Source of the DNA: Pontiellaceae bacterium
GTDB taxonomy: Bacteria; Verrucomicrobiota; Kiritimatiellia; Kiritimatiellales; Pontiellaceae
Direction of reading: 5' to 3'
DNA length: 24,453 nt
Assembly (NCBI GenBank): GCA_016937035.1
Contig: JAFGWS010000098.1
Coordinates: forward strand, 1 to 24,453
In this document: one piece after another, positions 8,012 through 16,460 of the stretch
Layout of the letters: each line of letters opens with the position of its first letter
How positions within the stretch are numbered: position 1 is the stretch's first letter
Program-made: the position numbers and the translations under genes
Notes under the pieces: generated by a model
Told to the model about the DNA's origin: nothing
Database searches by the model: none
What the model saw: the letters and a program-made list of their open reading frames with translations, nothing else

Positions 8012-9706
8012 ATGAAAAGAAATTTAGGAATATGGGCGGTTGTGCTGTTGGCCGCGAGTGTTTCGGCACAGATGCCGAATGAGGTCCTGCTGCTGGTAAA
8101 CAAGCAGTCGCAGGCTTCGCTCAAGGTGGCGAATGTGTACGCGCAGACGCGACAAATTCCTGCGCAGAATATCGTCTGGCTGGATGTGCCCGAAAGTGCT
8201 TACGGGGGCTCCGCGACCATTACGCCGGAGCAGTTTACACAGCTGATCTGGGAGCCGGCCAATACCGCAGCGAAAGAGCGGGGAATCGATAAACAGATTC
8301 TGGTATGGGTCTATTCCGTTGATTTTCCAATTCGCGTAAAAACCGCGACAAACGACCGACAGCAAATGTCGGTGGGCGGGCTAACCTTTTTGCGGAACAG
8401 GGTGCCCGATCTGAAAACGGTGGAGGAGGGGACCTATCTTTCGAAACTGTTTGGTGGACCAAATCAGGAGTTTCAGAAGGAGTTGCCTCCGTTTTCATTC
8501 GGCGCCCGGCGCGATGGCGTGGATGAAAAGGTCAAGTTTCCGGAGGGATTGGAATATCTGCGTGAGGGCTTGGGCGAAGAGATGCCGTTGCCGAGTATGA
8601 TGCTCGGGTATGTGGGTGAAAAGGGAACGGACGTTGACACCGTGCTCAAAACCATTCAGCTCGGTGCGGCTTCCGATTATCGCGGACTCCATAGTGGAAT
8701 CTATTTTGTTAAAACCGACGATGTGCGATCCACCTGCCGCGACTGGCAGTTTGAACCCAATGTGCAGGTACTGAAGGGGCGGGGCATTTCGTCGGTGATC
8801 ACCAATGCAATCCCGGCTGGTGCACGCAATGTGATGGGCCTGATGATGGGTGCGGAAACGGTCGATCCGTCCAAAATCGGCTCGTTTGCTCCGGGCGCGA
8901 TGGCGGAGCATTTAACCAGTTGGAGTGCCGAATTTCAGAAGCCGCAGACCAAGTTGACGGATTGGTTGAAGGCGGGGGCAACAGGGACCGCCGGTTCGGT
9001 GGTAGAACCCTATTCCAACTTCAATAAGTTTCCGTCAGCGCGCTTCTTTTTCTATTACAGTGCCGGCTGTACGATGCTCGAAAGCTTTTACCAGTCCCTT
9101 GCCAGTCCTTTGCAGATTCTGCTGTTGGGCGATCCGATGGCCAAACCTTATGCCCCTCGAATTAATGCCGCCCTGATCGGTGTGAGCGAACTTTCCGGCG
9201 CATTTACGTATGTGGTAAAGGTGGACGAAGCGCTAAGTAATGTGAACCTGCTCTATGCATTCTATATCGATGGGAAAGAGGTGCAGCCTTTTTCGGATAA
9301 AGGGTCCTATTATCTGCGTGCCGATACCCTGTCAGATGGATATCACCGACTGCAGGTTGCGGTTTGTTCGACCGGAACAATTCGGGCGTACTGTCTGGCC
9401 GAAAAAGAGATTGTTGTTAACCGAAAAAACCGTTCCGTTGCCTTTCAGCAGTCAATCGAAAAACTAGGCGAGCAGAAACATGGTCTGAAAGTGGAAATCA
9501 AGGGCGAAGAAAAACCTGAAACTGTAAGGCTCATGCAGGGTGAGCGGATCCTGGACGAAAAGCCGTACGCCGAGGACGCCGTGCTGACGCTCGATGAACG
9601 CGTGGTGGGCGAAGGCCCGCTGCAAATTCAGGCCGCTGCAATTTTTGAGGATGGAATGGAAGTGCGGTCCGCACCGGCTGCCATGACGGTAAAGTTTGCG
9701 GAGTAA
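8012..9706 (+). CDS. TIGR03790-family exported protein, function unknown
   Basis: This 564-residue protein begins with a signal peptide (MKRNLGIWAVVLLAASVSA, cut before QMPNEV). MPNEVLLLVNKQS, then SLKVANVYAQTRQIP and QNIVWLDVP, are the hallmarks of TIGR03790, whose N-terminal region is usually described as 'leucine-valine-asparagine' start followed by a domain of caspase-like look. From memory, that family was described as occurring mainly in genomes that carry exosortase, so a PEP-CTERM sorting system may exist elsewhere in this genome. Other parts include SAGCTMLESFYQS and LLLGDPMAKPYAP (about 350-385) and a C-terminal beta-rich extension. The start at 8012 has GAGG at 8002-8005 and gives the signal peptide; upstream in-frame starts would extend into mlaD. 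It lies 31 bases after mlaD. Confidence 0.8.
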   Translation: MKRNLGIWAVVLLAASVSAQMPNEVLLLVNKQSQASLKVANVYAQTRQIPAQNIVWLDVPESAYGGSATITPEQFTQLIWEPANTAAKERGIDKQILVWVYSVDFPIRVKTATNDRQQMSVGGLTFLRNRVPDLKTVEEGTYLSKLFGGPNQEFQKELPPFSFGARRDGVDEKVKFPEGLEYLREGLGEEMPLPSMMLGYVGEKGTDVDTVLKTIQLGAASDYRGLHSGIYFVKTDDVRSTCRDWQFEPNVQVLKGRGISSVITNAIPAGARNVMGLMMGAETVDPSKIGSFAPGAMAEHLTSWSAEFQKPQTKLTDWLKAGATGTAGSVVEPYSNFNKFPSARFFFYYSAGCTMLESFYQSLASPLQILLLGDPMAKPYAPRINAALIGVSELSGAFTYVVKVDEALSNVNLLYAFYIDGKEVQPFSDKGSYYLRADTLSDGYHRLQVAVCSTGTIRAYCLAEKEIVVNRKNRSVAFQQSIEKLGEQKHGLKVEIKGEEKPETVRLMQGERILDEKPYAEDAVLTLDERVVGEGPLQIQAAAIFEDGMEVRSAPAAMTVKFAE

Positions 9707-9713
9707 AAATTTT

Positions 9714-10142
9714 ATGCGCATCGTGAAAACGAACAGCCCGGAAGAAACCTGGGCCTTGGCGGCAGAGCTGGCCGATGAACTGGGTGCCGGAACCGTGATG
9801 GCCCTGCACGGCGATCTCGGGGCGGGAAAAACCTGCTTTGTTCAGGGACTTGCTGTCGCGTTGGGTATTGATGAGCCGATCACCAGCCCAACCTATACGC
9901 TCATTGGCGAATACGAAGGCCGCCTGCCGCTGCACCATATTGATCTCTATCGACTCTCCGGGCCGACCGAGGCCCTAGGCCTTGGGCTGGAGGAATATTT
10001 CGATGCGCAGGGCATCACTGCCATCGAATGGGCCGAGCGCGCCGAAGGGCTGCTTCCTCCGGATCTGCTCCATGTTTGCATTGAAGCTGATGAACAGACG
10101 CAGACGCGGACGTTTCGGATTTATCGGGAGAACGAAGCATGA
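9714..10142 (+). CDS. tsaE: tRNA t6A synthesis ATPase TsaE
   Basis: TsaE is the small ATPase that stimulates the TsaB-TsaD complex making N6-threonylcarbamoyladenosine at position 37 of ANN-decoding tRNAs. The 142-residue protein has Walker A GDLGAGKT at residues 33-40, the conserved SPTYTLIGEY segment, HIDLYRLSG (Walker B-like region) and EWAERAEGLLP. Length is normal (about 140-160). The ATG at 9714 is chosen over a TTG at 9696 because the latter overlaps the previous gene's stop region. It lies 7 bases after the TIGR03790 gene and overlaps tsaB by 4 bases; tsaE-tsaB adjacency is widespread in bacteria. tsaD and tsaC are not in the window. Confidence 0.93.
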   Translation: MRIVKTNSPEETWALAAELADELGAGTVMALHGDLGAGKTCFVQGLAVALGIDEPITSPTYTLIGEYEGRLPLHHIDLYRLSGPTEALGLGLEEYFDAQGITAIEWAERAEGLLPPDLLHVCIEADEQTQTRTFRIYRENEA

Positions 10143-10777
10143 AGATTTTTTCGATCGAGCTGAGCTCGCGGTTCGGCAGCATTGCGCTCGTTGAGGACGG
10201 AGTCGTTATTGCGGAGCAGCGCTGGGAAGAAAATTTTAAAAACCGCCAGCAGCTGTTTGATGCGGTCGAAGCCATGGCGGTCGACTGGGATTCCGTGGAT
10301 GCATTCGCTGTGGGGCGTGGTCCCGGCGCGTTTTCGGGAATGCGCATTGCGTTTTCAGTCGTCAATACGCTGGCGCAGGTCGGCGAAAAACCAATCTATG
10401 CGCTGAACAGCGGCGCGGTGCTGGCGAAACGTTTCGGTGCCGAGCAGACGGTCGTGGTGGGCGATGCCCGCCGTAAACAGGTTTGGGCCGGGCTCTTTCG
10501 GGGCGCTCGGCTGGAGCGTGAATTTGAGCTGCTGGAGCTTGATCAATTTGCCGATTATGTTCCGGAAGGCGCGCTGGTGCTGAGTCCTGATTATGACCGA
10601 CTGGACGAGGTGCTTGCCGGCTTTCATAAACCCGATCTGCCGGAGTCGGTGTTTCCGACTGCCGGCGAACTGGGCATATTCGTTGCCGAGCGTGTCGCGG
10701 CGGGCGAGGCTACTGAGCCGCTGGAACCGCTCTATATGCATCCGCCGGTCTTTATTGAACCTCGGTTTCCTGCATGA
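10139..10777 (+). CDS. tsaB: tRNA t6A synthesis protein TsaB
   Basis: TsaB (YeaZ) is the non-catalytic ASKHA-fold partner of TsaD in t6A37 tRNA modification. The 212-residue protein opens with MKIFSIELSSRFGSIALVEDG, the expected first strands of the fold, and has the diagnostic GRGPGAFSGMRIA segment at about 59-71. The middle stretch VVGDARRKQVWAGLF matches the usual 'DARRGEVY' region of the family. It is translated from an ATG overlapping the tsaE stop (ATGA), and its own stop overlaps the start of the next gene, so the three are probably translated as a coupled set. Confidence 0.92.
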   Translation: MKIFSIELSSRFGSIALVEDGVVIAEQRWEENFKNRQQLFDAVEAMAVDWDSVDAFAVGRGPGAFSGMRIAFSVVNTLAQVGEKPIYALNSGAVLAKRFGAEQTVVVGDARRKQVWAGLFRGARLEREFELLELDQFADYVPEGALVLSPDYDRLDEVLAGFHKPDLPESVFPTAGELGIFVAERVAAGEATEPLEPLYMHPPVFIEPRFPA

Positions 10778-11883
10778 TGAAAACGGATCTGCTGATTGTC
10801 GGCGGCGGAGCAGCCGGGCTGATGGCCGGCTGCGCAGCAGGCGAACTGGGGCTGCGAACGCTCATTCTCGAGCGGAAGCATAAGCCGGGGCGCAAGCTGC
10901 TGATGTGCGGCAACGCCCGCTGTAATCTGACGACCAATATTTCCGAAGAGCGCATGCTCCACATGTTCGGCACTCCGGTCGGCCCTTTTCTTGAGCCCGC
11001 TCTGCGCGCATTTTCTCCTTCCATGCTCCAGCGCTGGTTTGCCGCCAATGGACTCAAGACCGTGGTGAAAGCGGGAAATAAGGTTTATCCCCACACCGAA
11101 TGCGCGGCCGATGTGCTCAACCTTTATCTGGAACTGCTTCGGACGCATGACATTTCGCTGGCCTGCTCCGCTTCCGTCGAAGCGATAGAAAAAACCAAAG
11201 GCGGGTTTTGCGTAACCGCCAACAACTTTTCCGTGGAGGCGCGTCATTTGTTGCTGGCCACCGGCGGTGTCAGCTATCCCAAAACCGGATCGGTGGGCGA
11301 CGGCCAGCGTTGGGCCGAGGCCTTGGGCCATTGTGTGCTGCCGAGTCGGCCCGGTCTGGTTGGTTTTGAAGTCGAGCCCAGCGTGCTCAAGGGGCGGATC
11401 GGCACGCTGTTCGAAAAGGTGATGGTCGATATTGCGGCGGGCGGAAAAATAATAGCCCAGACGCGCGGTGGATACGAAATTGAAAAGTGGGGCGTCGGCG
11501 GAACCGCTATAACCGATGCCAGCCGTGTCGTGGTTCGACAGAGTTTGGAAAAAGTGGAGCTGCGTGTTCAGTTGGCCGATGGCCGCGTTGAAACGATTCG
11601 TCCGCTGCGGACGCGCCCGATTAAAGAAGCCATGGTGACCATCGGCGGCGTGGCGCTTAACGAAGTCGATTCGTGCACCATGGAATCCAAAAAAGTGCCC
11701 GGCCTCTATTTTGCCGGCGAGCTGCTCGATATTGACGGGCCGACCGGAGGCTATAATCTTCAGGCCGCATTTTCCTCTGCGCGGTTGGCGGTTTCCGCAG
11801 TCGGTAAGCGATGCGGTAAAGGCGAATATGCTCCGCTTGAAAAGGCCGCACAGGTGCGCCGAGGCCGTGGGAAGCCGGGCTAG
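10774..11883 (+). CDS. HI0933/YhiN-type NAD(P)/FAD-dependent oxidoreductase
   Basis: This is a flavoprotein of the HI0933/YhiN (BaiN-like) family; the physiological substrate is not known for most members. It has a dinucleotide-binding VGGGAAGLMAG at residues 9-19, LERKHKPGRKLLMCGNARCNLT (family hallmark, about 32-53, including the RCN triplet), ATGGVSYPKTGSVGDG in the middle, and GPTGGYNLQAAFSSARLA near the C-terminus that closes the FAD site. At 369 residues it is slightly shorter than the usual 390-420, mainly in the middle domain. ATGs at 10774 and 10777 are both possible; the first overlaps the tsaB stop. It is the last gene of the plus-strand run and is followed by a strong terminator. 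Confidence 0.88.
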   Translation: MMKTDLLIVGGGAAGLMAGCAAGELGLRTLILERKHKPGRKLLMCGNARCNLTTNISEERMLHMFGTPVGPFLEPALRAFSPSMLQRWFAANGLKTVVKAGNKVYPHTECAADVLNLYLELLRTHDISLACSASVEAIEKTKGGFCVTANNFSVEARHLLLATGGVSYPKTGSVGDGQRWAEALGHCVLPSRPGLVGFEVEPSVLKGRIGTLFEKVMVDIAAGGKIIAQTRGGYEIEKWGVGGTAITDASRVVVRQSLEKVELRVQLADGRVETIRPLRTRPIKEAMVTIGGVALNEVDSCTMESKKVPGLYFAGELLDIDGPTGGYNLQAAFSSARLAVSAVGKRCGKGEYAPLEKAAQVRRGRGKPG

Positions 11884-11904
11884 ACGGCAAATGAAATGCA
11901 CAAA

Positions 11905-11937
11905 AAAAACGGAACCCGAAAATCGGGTTCCGTTTTT
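11905..11937. terminator. Bidirectional rho-independent terminator
   Basis: A perfect 15-base inverted repeat (11905-11919 paired with 11923-11937) with a 3-base loop gives a stem containing cggaacccga / tcgggttccg. It has an A-run on the left and a T-run on the right, so it can stop transcription in both directions. It lies between the flavoprotein gene (plus) and the flagellin gene (minus), which converge here. Confidence 0.92.
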
Positions 11938-11956
11938 GTTCATCCAGAGGATGCAG

Positions 11957-12829
11957 TTAGCGAATAAGCTGCAATACACCCTGAGGCAGCTGATTGGCTT
12001 GAGCCAACATGGCTGTGCCCACCTGCTGCAGGATCTGGAACTTCGACATATTGGAAGTTTCCTTGGCCACATCCACATCACGAATACGACTTTCAGCCGC
12101 CGTAATATTTTCTTCATAGTTGCGCAGACCATCAAGAGTCTGGTTCATGCGTTTCATTTCGGCACCAACGTCTGCACGCTTGCCGCTGATAAAGTCAATG
12201 CCGGCATTCACGGCCGTCACAGCTGCAGATGCTTTCAGCTGAGTGTCAACGGCAATAGCGCTTGCACCTGACGAATCCACAAGTTGCGTCCACGTTGCCG
12301 CTCCACCGACTCCTGATCCATCAAGGTCGGTAGCCGTAGTGGAGGCAAGATCTAAAGCAACTCCTTCGAATTCCTGTCCACCATCAGCACCCACCTGCTG
12401 TGTAACAGACGTTCCATCGAACAAGGCAATACCGTTAAACTTGCCGGCATCATCAACAATCCGTTTGATTTCGTCCTGCATAGCCTTGAATTCCTTCTGC
12501 AGCACCGCCGTATCTGTCGTCGACTTGGTGCCGTCATTGGCCATGACCGCAATTTCGCCCATACGACCGAGCATGTCCTGAATCTTCTGCATCCACGAAT
12601 CCGCAGTTTGCAGGTAGTTCAGTTTGTTTTCCACGTTATTCGACGCAGCCGCTGTATTGCGGGTCTGTGCACGCAAACGTTCACTCATGGCGAGACCGGA
12701 CGGATCATCGCCGGCACTGTTAATGCGGCTGCCCGAAGACAGTTTTGACATCGAATTACGCAAGCCGCTTACATTGCTTGTATAGTTTTTCCAGACGTTA
12801 AACGCCGCAACATTATTTGTAATCTGCAT
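11957..12829 (-). CDS. fliC: Flagellin
   Basis: This 290-residue protein is the flagellar filament subunit. The N-terminal D0/D1 region has ITNNVAAFNVW, LSSGSRINSAGDDPSGLAMSERLRAQ (about 32-57) and SWMQKIQDMLGRMGEIAVMAND; the C-terminal region has ENITAAESRIRDVDVAKE and ends ILQQVGTAMLAQANQLPQGVLQLIR. The variable middle is short (roughly 140-215), so the outer D2/D3 domains are small. The start is set by AAGGAGG at 12835-12841, 5 bases upstream of the ATG. A sigma-28-like promoter lies about 100 bases upstream. No other flagellar gene is in the window. The gene name is by function only; more flagellins may exist in the genome. Confidence 0.95.
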   Translation of the reverse strand: MQITNNVAAFNVWKNYTSNVSGLRNSMSKLSSGSRINSAGDDPSGLAMSERLRAQTRNTAAASNNVENKLNYLQTADSWMQKIQDMLGRMGEIAVMANDGTKSTTDTAVLQKEFKAMQDEIKRIVDDAGKFNGIALFDGTSVTQQVGADGGQEFEGVALDLASTTATDLDGSGVGGAATWTQLVDSSGASAIAVDTQLKASAAVTAVNAGIDFISGKRADVGAEMKRMNQTLDGLRNYEENITAAESRIRDVDVAKETSNMSKFQILQQVGTAMLAQANQLPQGVLQLIR

Positions 12830-12932
12830 GACATCCTCCTTGGTTTTATGCAGTTTTCGCTAACTGAGCCGCCCATCCTTGAGCAGCCCTCCGTCGCCCC
12901 GGACCTTCCGACGCTTTCAACGGGTGATCTAC

Positions 12933-12959
12933 CAATCGTCCGTAACGCCGCAAACTTAA
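12933..12959 (-). promoter_or_regulatory. Probable sigma-28 (FliA) promoter of flagellin
   Basis: Read on the minus strand, TTAAGTTT (12959-12952), an 11-base spacer, then GACGATTG (12940-12933). This compares with the FliA consensus TAAAGTTT-N11-GCCGATAA: 7 of 8 in the -35 and 5 of 8 in the -10 with the central CGAT intact and exact spacing. It predicts a 5' leader of about 100 bases, which includes a small hairpin at 12892-12913 (CGTCG/CGACG) of unknown role. Confidence 0.65.
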
Positions 12960-13237
12960 ACTGGACCCTATGAAGCGGCATAATTTTCCGCCTCCGTTAC
13001 TTAATCCATTTTCCCTGTTGGGCTTTTTTTCGGCACAGGTATAACCTGCACCCAATCTGGCATCCGGCAAGAGATTGAAGACCCATTTTCATCTTTTCAA
13101 GACAATCCGGCTCCAGGGAATATGCCTGCATCGGAACAGGAACGAATTTTTAAGATGGTTGGATTTGTTTCAAACCTTTTGGGTTGAAGTTCTTCCGAGT
13201 AGATATCAAGGAGGAGCTCGCGCAGGACACCGACCCT
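12960..13237. other. Gene-free stretch upstream of flagellin
   Basis: Between the flagellin promoter and the end of the aspartoacylase-like gene I see no convincing gene. It should contain the end of the minus-strand operon's transcript, but no strong terminator is visible; a weak hairpin near 13170-13190 (ttcaaacc / gggttgaa with one mismatch) has no T-run. Confidence 0.4.
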
Positions 13238-14281
13238 CTAAACGAGCGGCGGTTCATCGCAGTCGGAGGTGCCGCTGACCGGGTCGAAGGCATCCTGAAA
13301 ACTTTCGATGCTTTCGGCGGCCTCGGAGGGCTGATCAAATTTGGCGATGTGGAAGAGCGCTTCGCCTTCGTGCATGAGCGGGAGCCGTGTGCGGCCGATT
13401 ACGATTCCGGCGGCGGAGCTGGAAATGGTTTCTTCATGACCTCCAAACGGATCGCTGATGTAGGCCAGCGTTTGGCCGGCGGTTACTTTTTCGCCCAACG
13501 AGACGATGGAGCGCATAACGCCGCTCTGCGGTGCGCGGATCCATTGAGTGCTTTTAGCGATGAGCGGCGGATGTCCTTTTCGAGTCGTACGTTTACGAAC
13601 CATTCCCAGATGTGACATGACATTGAGAATGCCGGAGACGCCGGCGCGGATGGAGATTTCGTCGAACCGCAGCGCTTCGCCCGCTTCATAAACGAGGCTG
13701 GGAATGCCCCTTTTATGTGCGGTCTCGCGGAAGGTGCCGGAGCGCAATCCGAGGTCGAGCAGGACAGGAGCATTAAAAGCGTCGGCCATTGCTGCCAGCG
13801 TTCCGCCCATGTTGAAACATCCGCGGATCTGCGGGAGATTTTCTCGACCGATGGCGCCGGTGTGCAGATCAATCAGATGTGTGCAGAACGGCAGTACTTC
13901 GGTGGAGAGCAGATTGGCCAACCGTGCGGCCATGGAGCCTTTGGCGGATCCGGGGAAGGAGCGGTTCAGGTCGCGGCGGTCGGGCAGATAGCGCGATTGG
14001 CCGACAAATCCAAAGACGTTGACCACCGGAATACAGATCAGGGTTCCCTTGATTCGGTTAAGCGATTTGCTGCCGAGGAGTCGACGGATGATTTCGACGC
14101 CGTTGAGCTCGTCGCCGTGCAGTGCCGAAGTAATCAGTAATGAAGGGCCGGGGAGCCGCCCGCGTATGACGTGAATCGGCATGGTGGTCGGCGAATGCGT
14201 GTAGAAATAGGGGAGCGACAGATGGATCGTGGTGCGCGTTCCCCGAAGAATTTCCGTTCCGCCGATAATCATGGGTTGCAT
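13238..14281 (-). CDS. Succinylglutamate desuccinylase/aspartoacylase-family zinc hydrolase
   Basis: This 347-residue protein belongs to the AstE/aspartoacylase family (M14-type zinc carboxypeptidase fold), which hydrolyses N-acyl amino acids or small peptide bonds. Zinc ligands are H55 and E58 in ALHGDE and H140 in IDLHTGA; DRRDLNRSFPG (101-111) binds the substrate carboxylate; YEAGE around residue 195 supplies the catalytic Glu. A C-terminal beta domain with SGVMRSIVSLGEKVTAGQTLAYI resembles a biotinyl-lipoyl-like fold usual in this subfamily. It shares one base with the rimK stop (TGATG), so it is translationally coupled to the glutamate ligase. Removal of glutamate tails or of another RimK product is a reasonable role, not shown by sequence. 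Confidence 0.88.
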   Translation of the reverse strand: MQPMIIGGTEILRGTRTTIHLSLPYFYTHSPTTMPIHVIRGRLPGPSLLITSALHGDELNGVEIIRRLLGSKSLNRIKGTLICIPVVNVFGFVGQSRYLPDRRDLNRSFPGSAKGSMAARLANLLSTEVLPFCTHLIDLHTGAIGRENLPQIRGCFNMGGTLAAMADAFNAPVLLDLGLRSGTFRETAHKRGIPSLVYEAGEALRFDEISIRAGVSGILNVMSHLGMVRKRTTRKGHPPLIAKSTQWIRAPQSGVMRSIVSLGEKVTAGQTLAYISDPFGGHEETISSSAAGIVIGRTRLPLMHEGEALFHIAKFDQPSEAAESIESFQDAFDPVSGTSDCDEPPLV

Positions 14282-15186
14282 CAGCCCTGACCTTTGGTTT
14301 TGGTTTTTCCTGCCTTCGCGTTCTTTTCGATAAAGTCAATCATGAGTCCGGCGATGTCCTTTCCGCTGGCGTTTTCAATGCCCTCAAGACCGGGGCTCGA
14401 GTTGACTTCCATCACGAGCGGTCCGTGATTGGAACGCAGCAGGTCAACCCCCGCGACGTTGAGGCCCATAATCCGGGCGGCGCGTACGGCGGTAGAGCGC
14501 TCTTCCGGTGTGATGCGGATCAGCGATGAGGTGCCGCCTCGGTGCAGATTAGAGCGGAATTCGCCCGGTGCGGCCTTGCGCTGCATGGCCGCAACGACTT
14601 TTCCGCCGATCACAAAACAGCGGATGTCGGCGCCCTTGGCTTCTTTGATATATTCCTGCACCAGAATATTGGCTTTGACCCCCATGAAGCCCTCGATTAC
14701 GCTTTCAGCGGCTTTCTGTGTTTCGGCCAGTACTACGCCGATCCCCTGCGTTCCTTCCAATAGTTTGACGACCAGTGGTGCGCCGCCGACCATTTTGATC
14801 ATATCTTTAATGTCGTCCGGCTTGCTGGCAAATCCGGTCACCGGAAGGCCGATGCCCTTGCGCGAGAGCAGTTGGAGCGAGCGCAGTTTATCGCGGGAGC
14901 GTGTGATGGCAACGGATTCGTTGAGCGGGTAGACTTCCATCATTTCAAACTGCCGCAATACGGCCGCACCGTAGAAGGTGACGGATGCGCCGATTCGCGG
15001 GATTACGGCATCAAAATCGACCAGCGGTTCGCCTTTGTAATGGATGGTGGGGTTGTGCGATGTGATATTCATGTAGGCGCGCAGCACATCGATGATCTGC
15101 ACCTCGTGGCCGCGCTTCAAGGCCGCCTCTTTCAGTCGGCGGGTCGAATACAGCTTTGAGTTGCGCGATAAAATAGCAATTTTCAT
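14281..15186 (-). CDS. rimK: RimK-type alpha-L-glutamate ligase (ATP-grasp)
   Basis: RimK adds glutamate residues to the C-terminus of a protein (ribosomal protein S6 in E. coli) or makes poly-glutamate. The 301-residue length equals that of E. coli RimK. Features: [18 protein letters not shown] (N-terminal domain), [19 protein letters not shown] (63-81), [19 protein letters not shown] (98-115), the ATP-binding K141 with GTQGIGV (145-151), [15 protein letters not shown], and the metal-binding [12 protein letters not shown] near the end. GGAG lies 8 bases before the ATG. It follows rimB by 16 bases and overlaps the aspartoacylase-like gene by one base. Whether S6 is the target cannot be told here. 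Confidence 0.92.
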   Translation of the reverse strand: MKIAILSRNSKLYSTRRLKEAALKRGHEVQIIDVLRAYMNITSHNPTIHYKGEPLVDFDAVIPRIGASVTFYGAAVLRQFEMMEVYPLNESVAITRSRDKLRSLQLLSRKGIGLPVTGFASKPDDIKDMIKMVGGAPLVVKLLEGTQGIGVVLAETQKAAESVIEGFMGVKANILVQEYIKEAKGADIRCFVIGGKVVAAMQRKAAPGEFRSNLHRGGTSSLIRITPEERSTAVRAARIMGLNVAGVDLLRSNHGPLVMEVNSSPGLEGIENASGKDIAGLMIDFIEKNAKAGKTKTKGQG

Positions 15187-15202
15187 TTTCAGTTCTCCAT
15201 CA

Positions 15203-15664
15203 TCAAACCAGACCGTACAGCCGTTTTGCTCTGAGCCGACCGTTGATATAGGAAGCGGACGGATTTACCAGTACGGCTCCCTGCATGGCCCGTCGACCGA
15301 GCAGCATGCGGAAGAGCATGGTGTCCCGGTTGGTCAGCGATATCTCAATTTGTCGGAGCATATTCCCGATTTGGACCGAGGTTTCAATCACATAGCGCTG
15401 TTCTTTATGGCCTCCGGAATCGCTGACCATCCGCTGATCCTTCAGCCGTGCAACGCATTCGCGCACGAGCGTTTCGTTGCGTTGGAGCGGATGGACCCAG
15501 AAACGCACAAATTCGCGTCCGTTGTCGGTGAACGGCTCTATCTGGAACGTATGCAAGACCGAGGTTTTTGCGCCGGTATCCACCTTGGCTTTAATGGCCG
15601 GAAGACCCAGATCGGGCAGCGCACACCATTCCTTCCACCCAAGATGCAGCAGTTGATTTTCCAT
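15203..15664 (-). CDS. rimB: RimB-type retropepsin-like protease (PF05618)
   Basis: This 153-residue protein belongs to the family annotated 'ATP-dependent zinc protease' (PF05618), which is structurally a retropepsin-like aspartic protease and is typically encoded next to rimK. The catalytic motif [11 protein letters not shown] is at 28-38 (D29-T-G), preceded by [22 protein letters not shown] and followed by the typical [10 protein letters not shown], and [28 protein letters not shown] matches the second conserved block near the C-terminus. A longer frame starting at 15736 would overlap the PhzF-like gene; the ATG at 15664 is preferred, although no clear ribosome binding site precedes it. 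In Pseudomonas, RimB has been reported to act with RimK in ribosome modification. Confidence 0.85.
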   Translation of the reverse strand: MENQLLHLGWKEWCALPDLGLPAIKAKVDTGAKTSVLHTFQIEPFTDNGREFVRFWVHPLQRNETLVRECVARLKDQRMVSDSGGHKEQRYVIETSVQIGNMLRQIEISLTNRDTMLFRMLLGRRAMQGAVLVNPSASYINGRLRAKRLYGLV

Positions 15665-15680
15665 GGTTATTTGATGGCGA

Positions 15681-16460
15681 TTATAAAAATGCCTGTCCCT
15701 TTGAATAGGTAACGGCGTTGCCGGAGATATAAACACGGTCGCCGTCGATTTTAACCCAAAGCGTGCCGCCGCGTTTGGAGAGCTGACGTGCCGTCAGTTC
15801 CGTTTTTCCGAGGCGATCGCTCCAGTAAGGCGTGAGGTAGCAATGAGCAGATCCGGTTACCGGATCTTCATCGATCCCGAGGCGCGGTGCAAAAAAGCGG
15901 CTCACAAAATCAACGCTGTTTCCGGGGGCGGTCACACAAATGCCTCTGCACTCAATTTGCGAAATTTGGTGCGAATTCGGGTTTAATGCGACCACCTCGT
16001 CTTCGCTTTCAAGCACAACAAGATAGTCATCGCCCTGCAGTATTTCAACAGGGTGAACGCCCAGCTTATTGACGACATCCTGCGCGGCTTCGCTCATCGG
16101 TAGCACCTGCGCCGGGAAATTCAGCGTCAGTCGGTCATTTTCGCGTCGCACCCAAAGCGAGCCGCTGAGCGATGAAAAACGAATGTTGTCCTGCTGTGGC
16201 TCCAATGTGCTGAAGATAATATGCGCGCTCGCCAGCGTGGCGTGGCCGCATAGAGCAACTTCTGCTGCCGGAGTAAACCAACGCAGGTGATAGCCTCCGC
16301 CTTCCGGAACAAAGAACGCTGTTTCCGAAAGGTTATGCTCCGCCGCAATCGCCTGAAGATAAGTGTCCGCCAGCCACTCCTTCAAGGGATAAACAGCGGC
16401 CGGGTTGCCCGAAAAGAGATCGTCCGTAAATGCATCAACCTGATAAAAGTCCAGCGTCAT
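15681..16460 (-). CDS. PhzF-family isomerase-like protein
   Basis: This 259-residue protein is of the PhzF/YddE family, with the diaminopimelate-epimerase fold; the characterised member isomerises a phenazine precursor, but most members have unknown substrates. The start MTLDFYQVDAFTDDLFSGNPAAV is typical. E46 in NLSETAF matches the catalytic glutamate. CGHATLASAH (about 71-80) and DEDPVTGSAHC (about 208-218) are the two conserved substrate loops. No phenazine genes are nearby, so a metabolite-repair or amino-acid role is likelier. It overlaps the purN stop by 4 bases (ATGA) and lies 16 bases before rimB. Confidence 0.9.
   Translation of the reverse strand: MTLDFYQVDAFTDDLFSGNPAAVYPLKEWLADTYLQAIAAEHNLSETAFFVPEGGGYHLRWFTPAAEVALCGHATLASAHIIFSTLEPQQDNIRFSSLSGSLWVRRENDRLTLNFPAQVLPMSEAAQDVVNKLGVHPVEILQGDDYLVVLESEDEVVALNPNSHQISQIECRGICVTAPGNSVDFVSRFFAPRLGIDEDPVTGSAHCYLTPYWSDRLGKTELTARQLSKRGGTLWVKIDGDRVYISGNAVTYSKGQAFL

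Noticed and set aside
10732..12135. A 467-codon open frame on the minus strand
   Set aside because: It runs antisense through the tsaB end, the whole flavoprotein gene and the terminator into flagellin. Its product is rich in His, Arg and Gly with no family motif, as expected for a shadow of GC-rich coding sequence.
13058..13072. A TGGCA-like box resembling a sigma-54 promoter
   Set aside because: The spacing and the -12 element (TTGCA) do not match, and it points away from flagellin.
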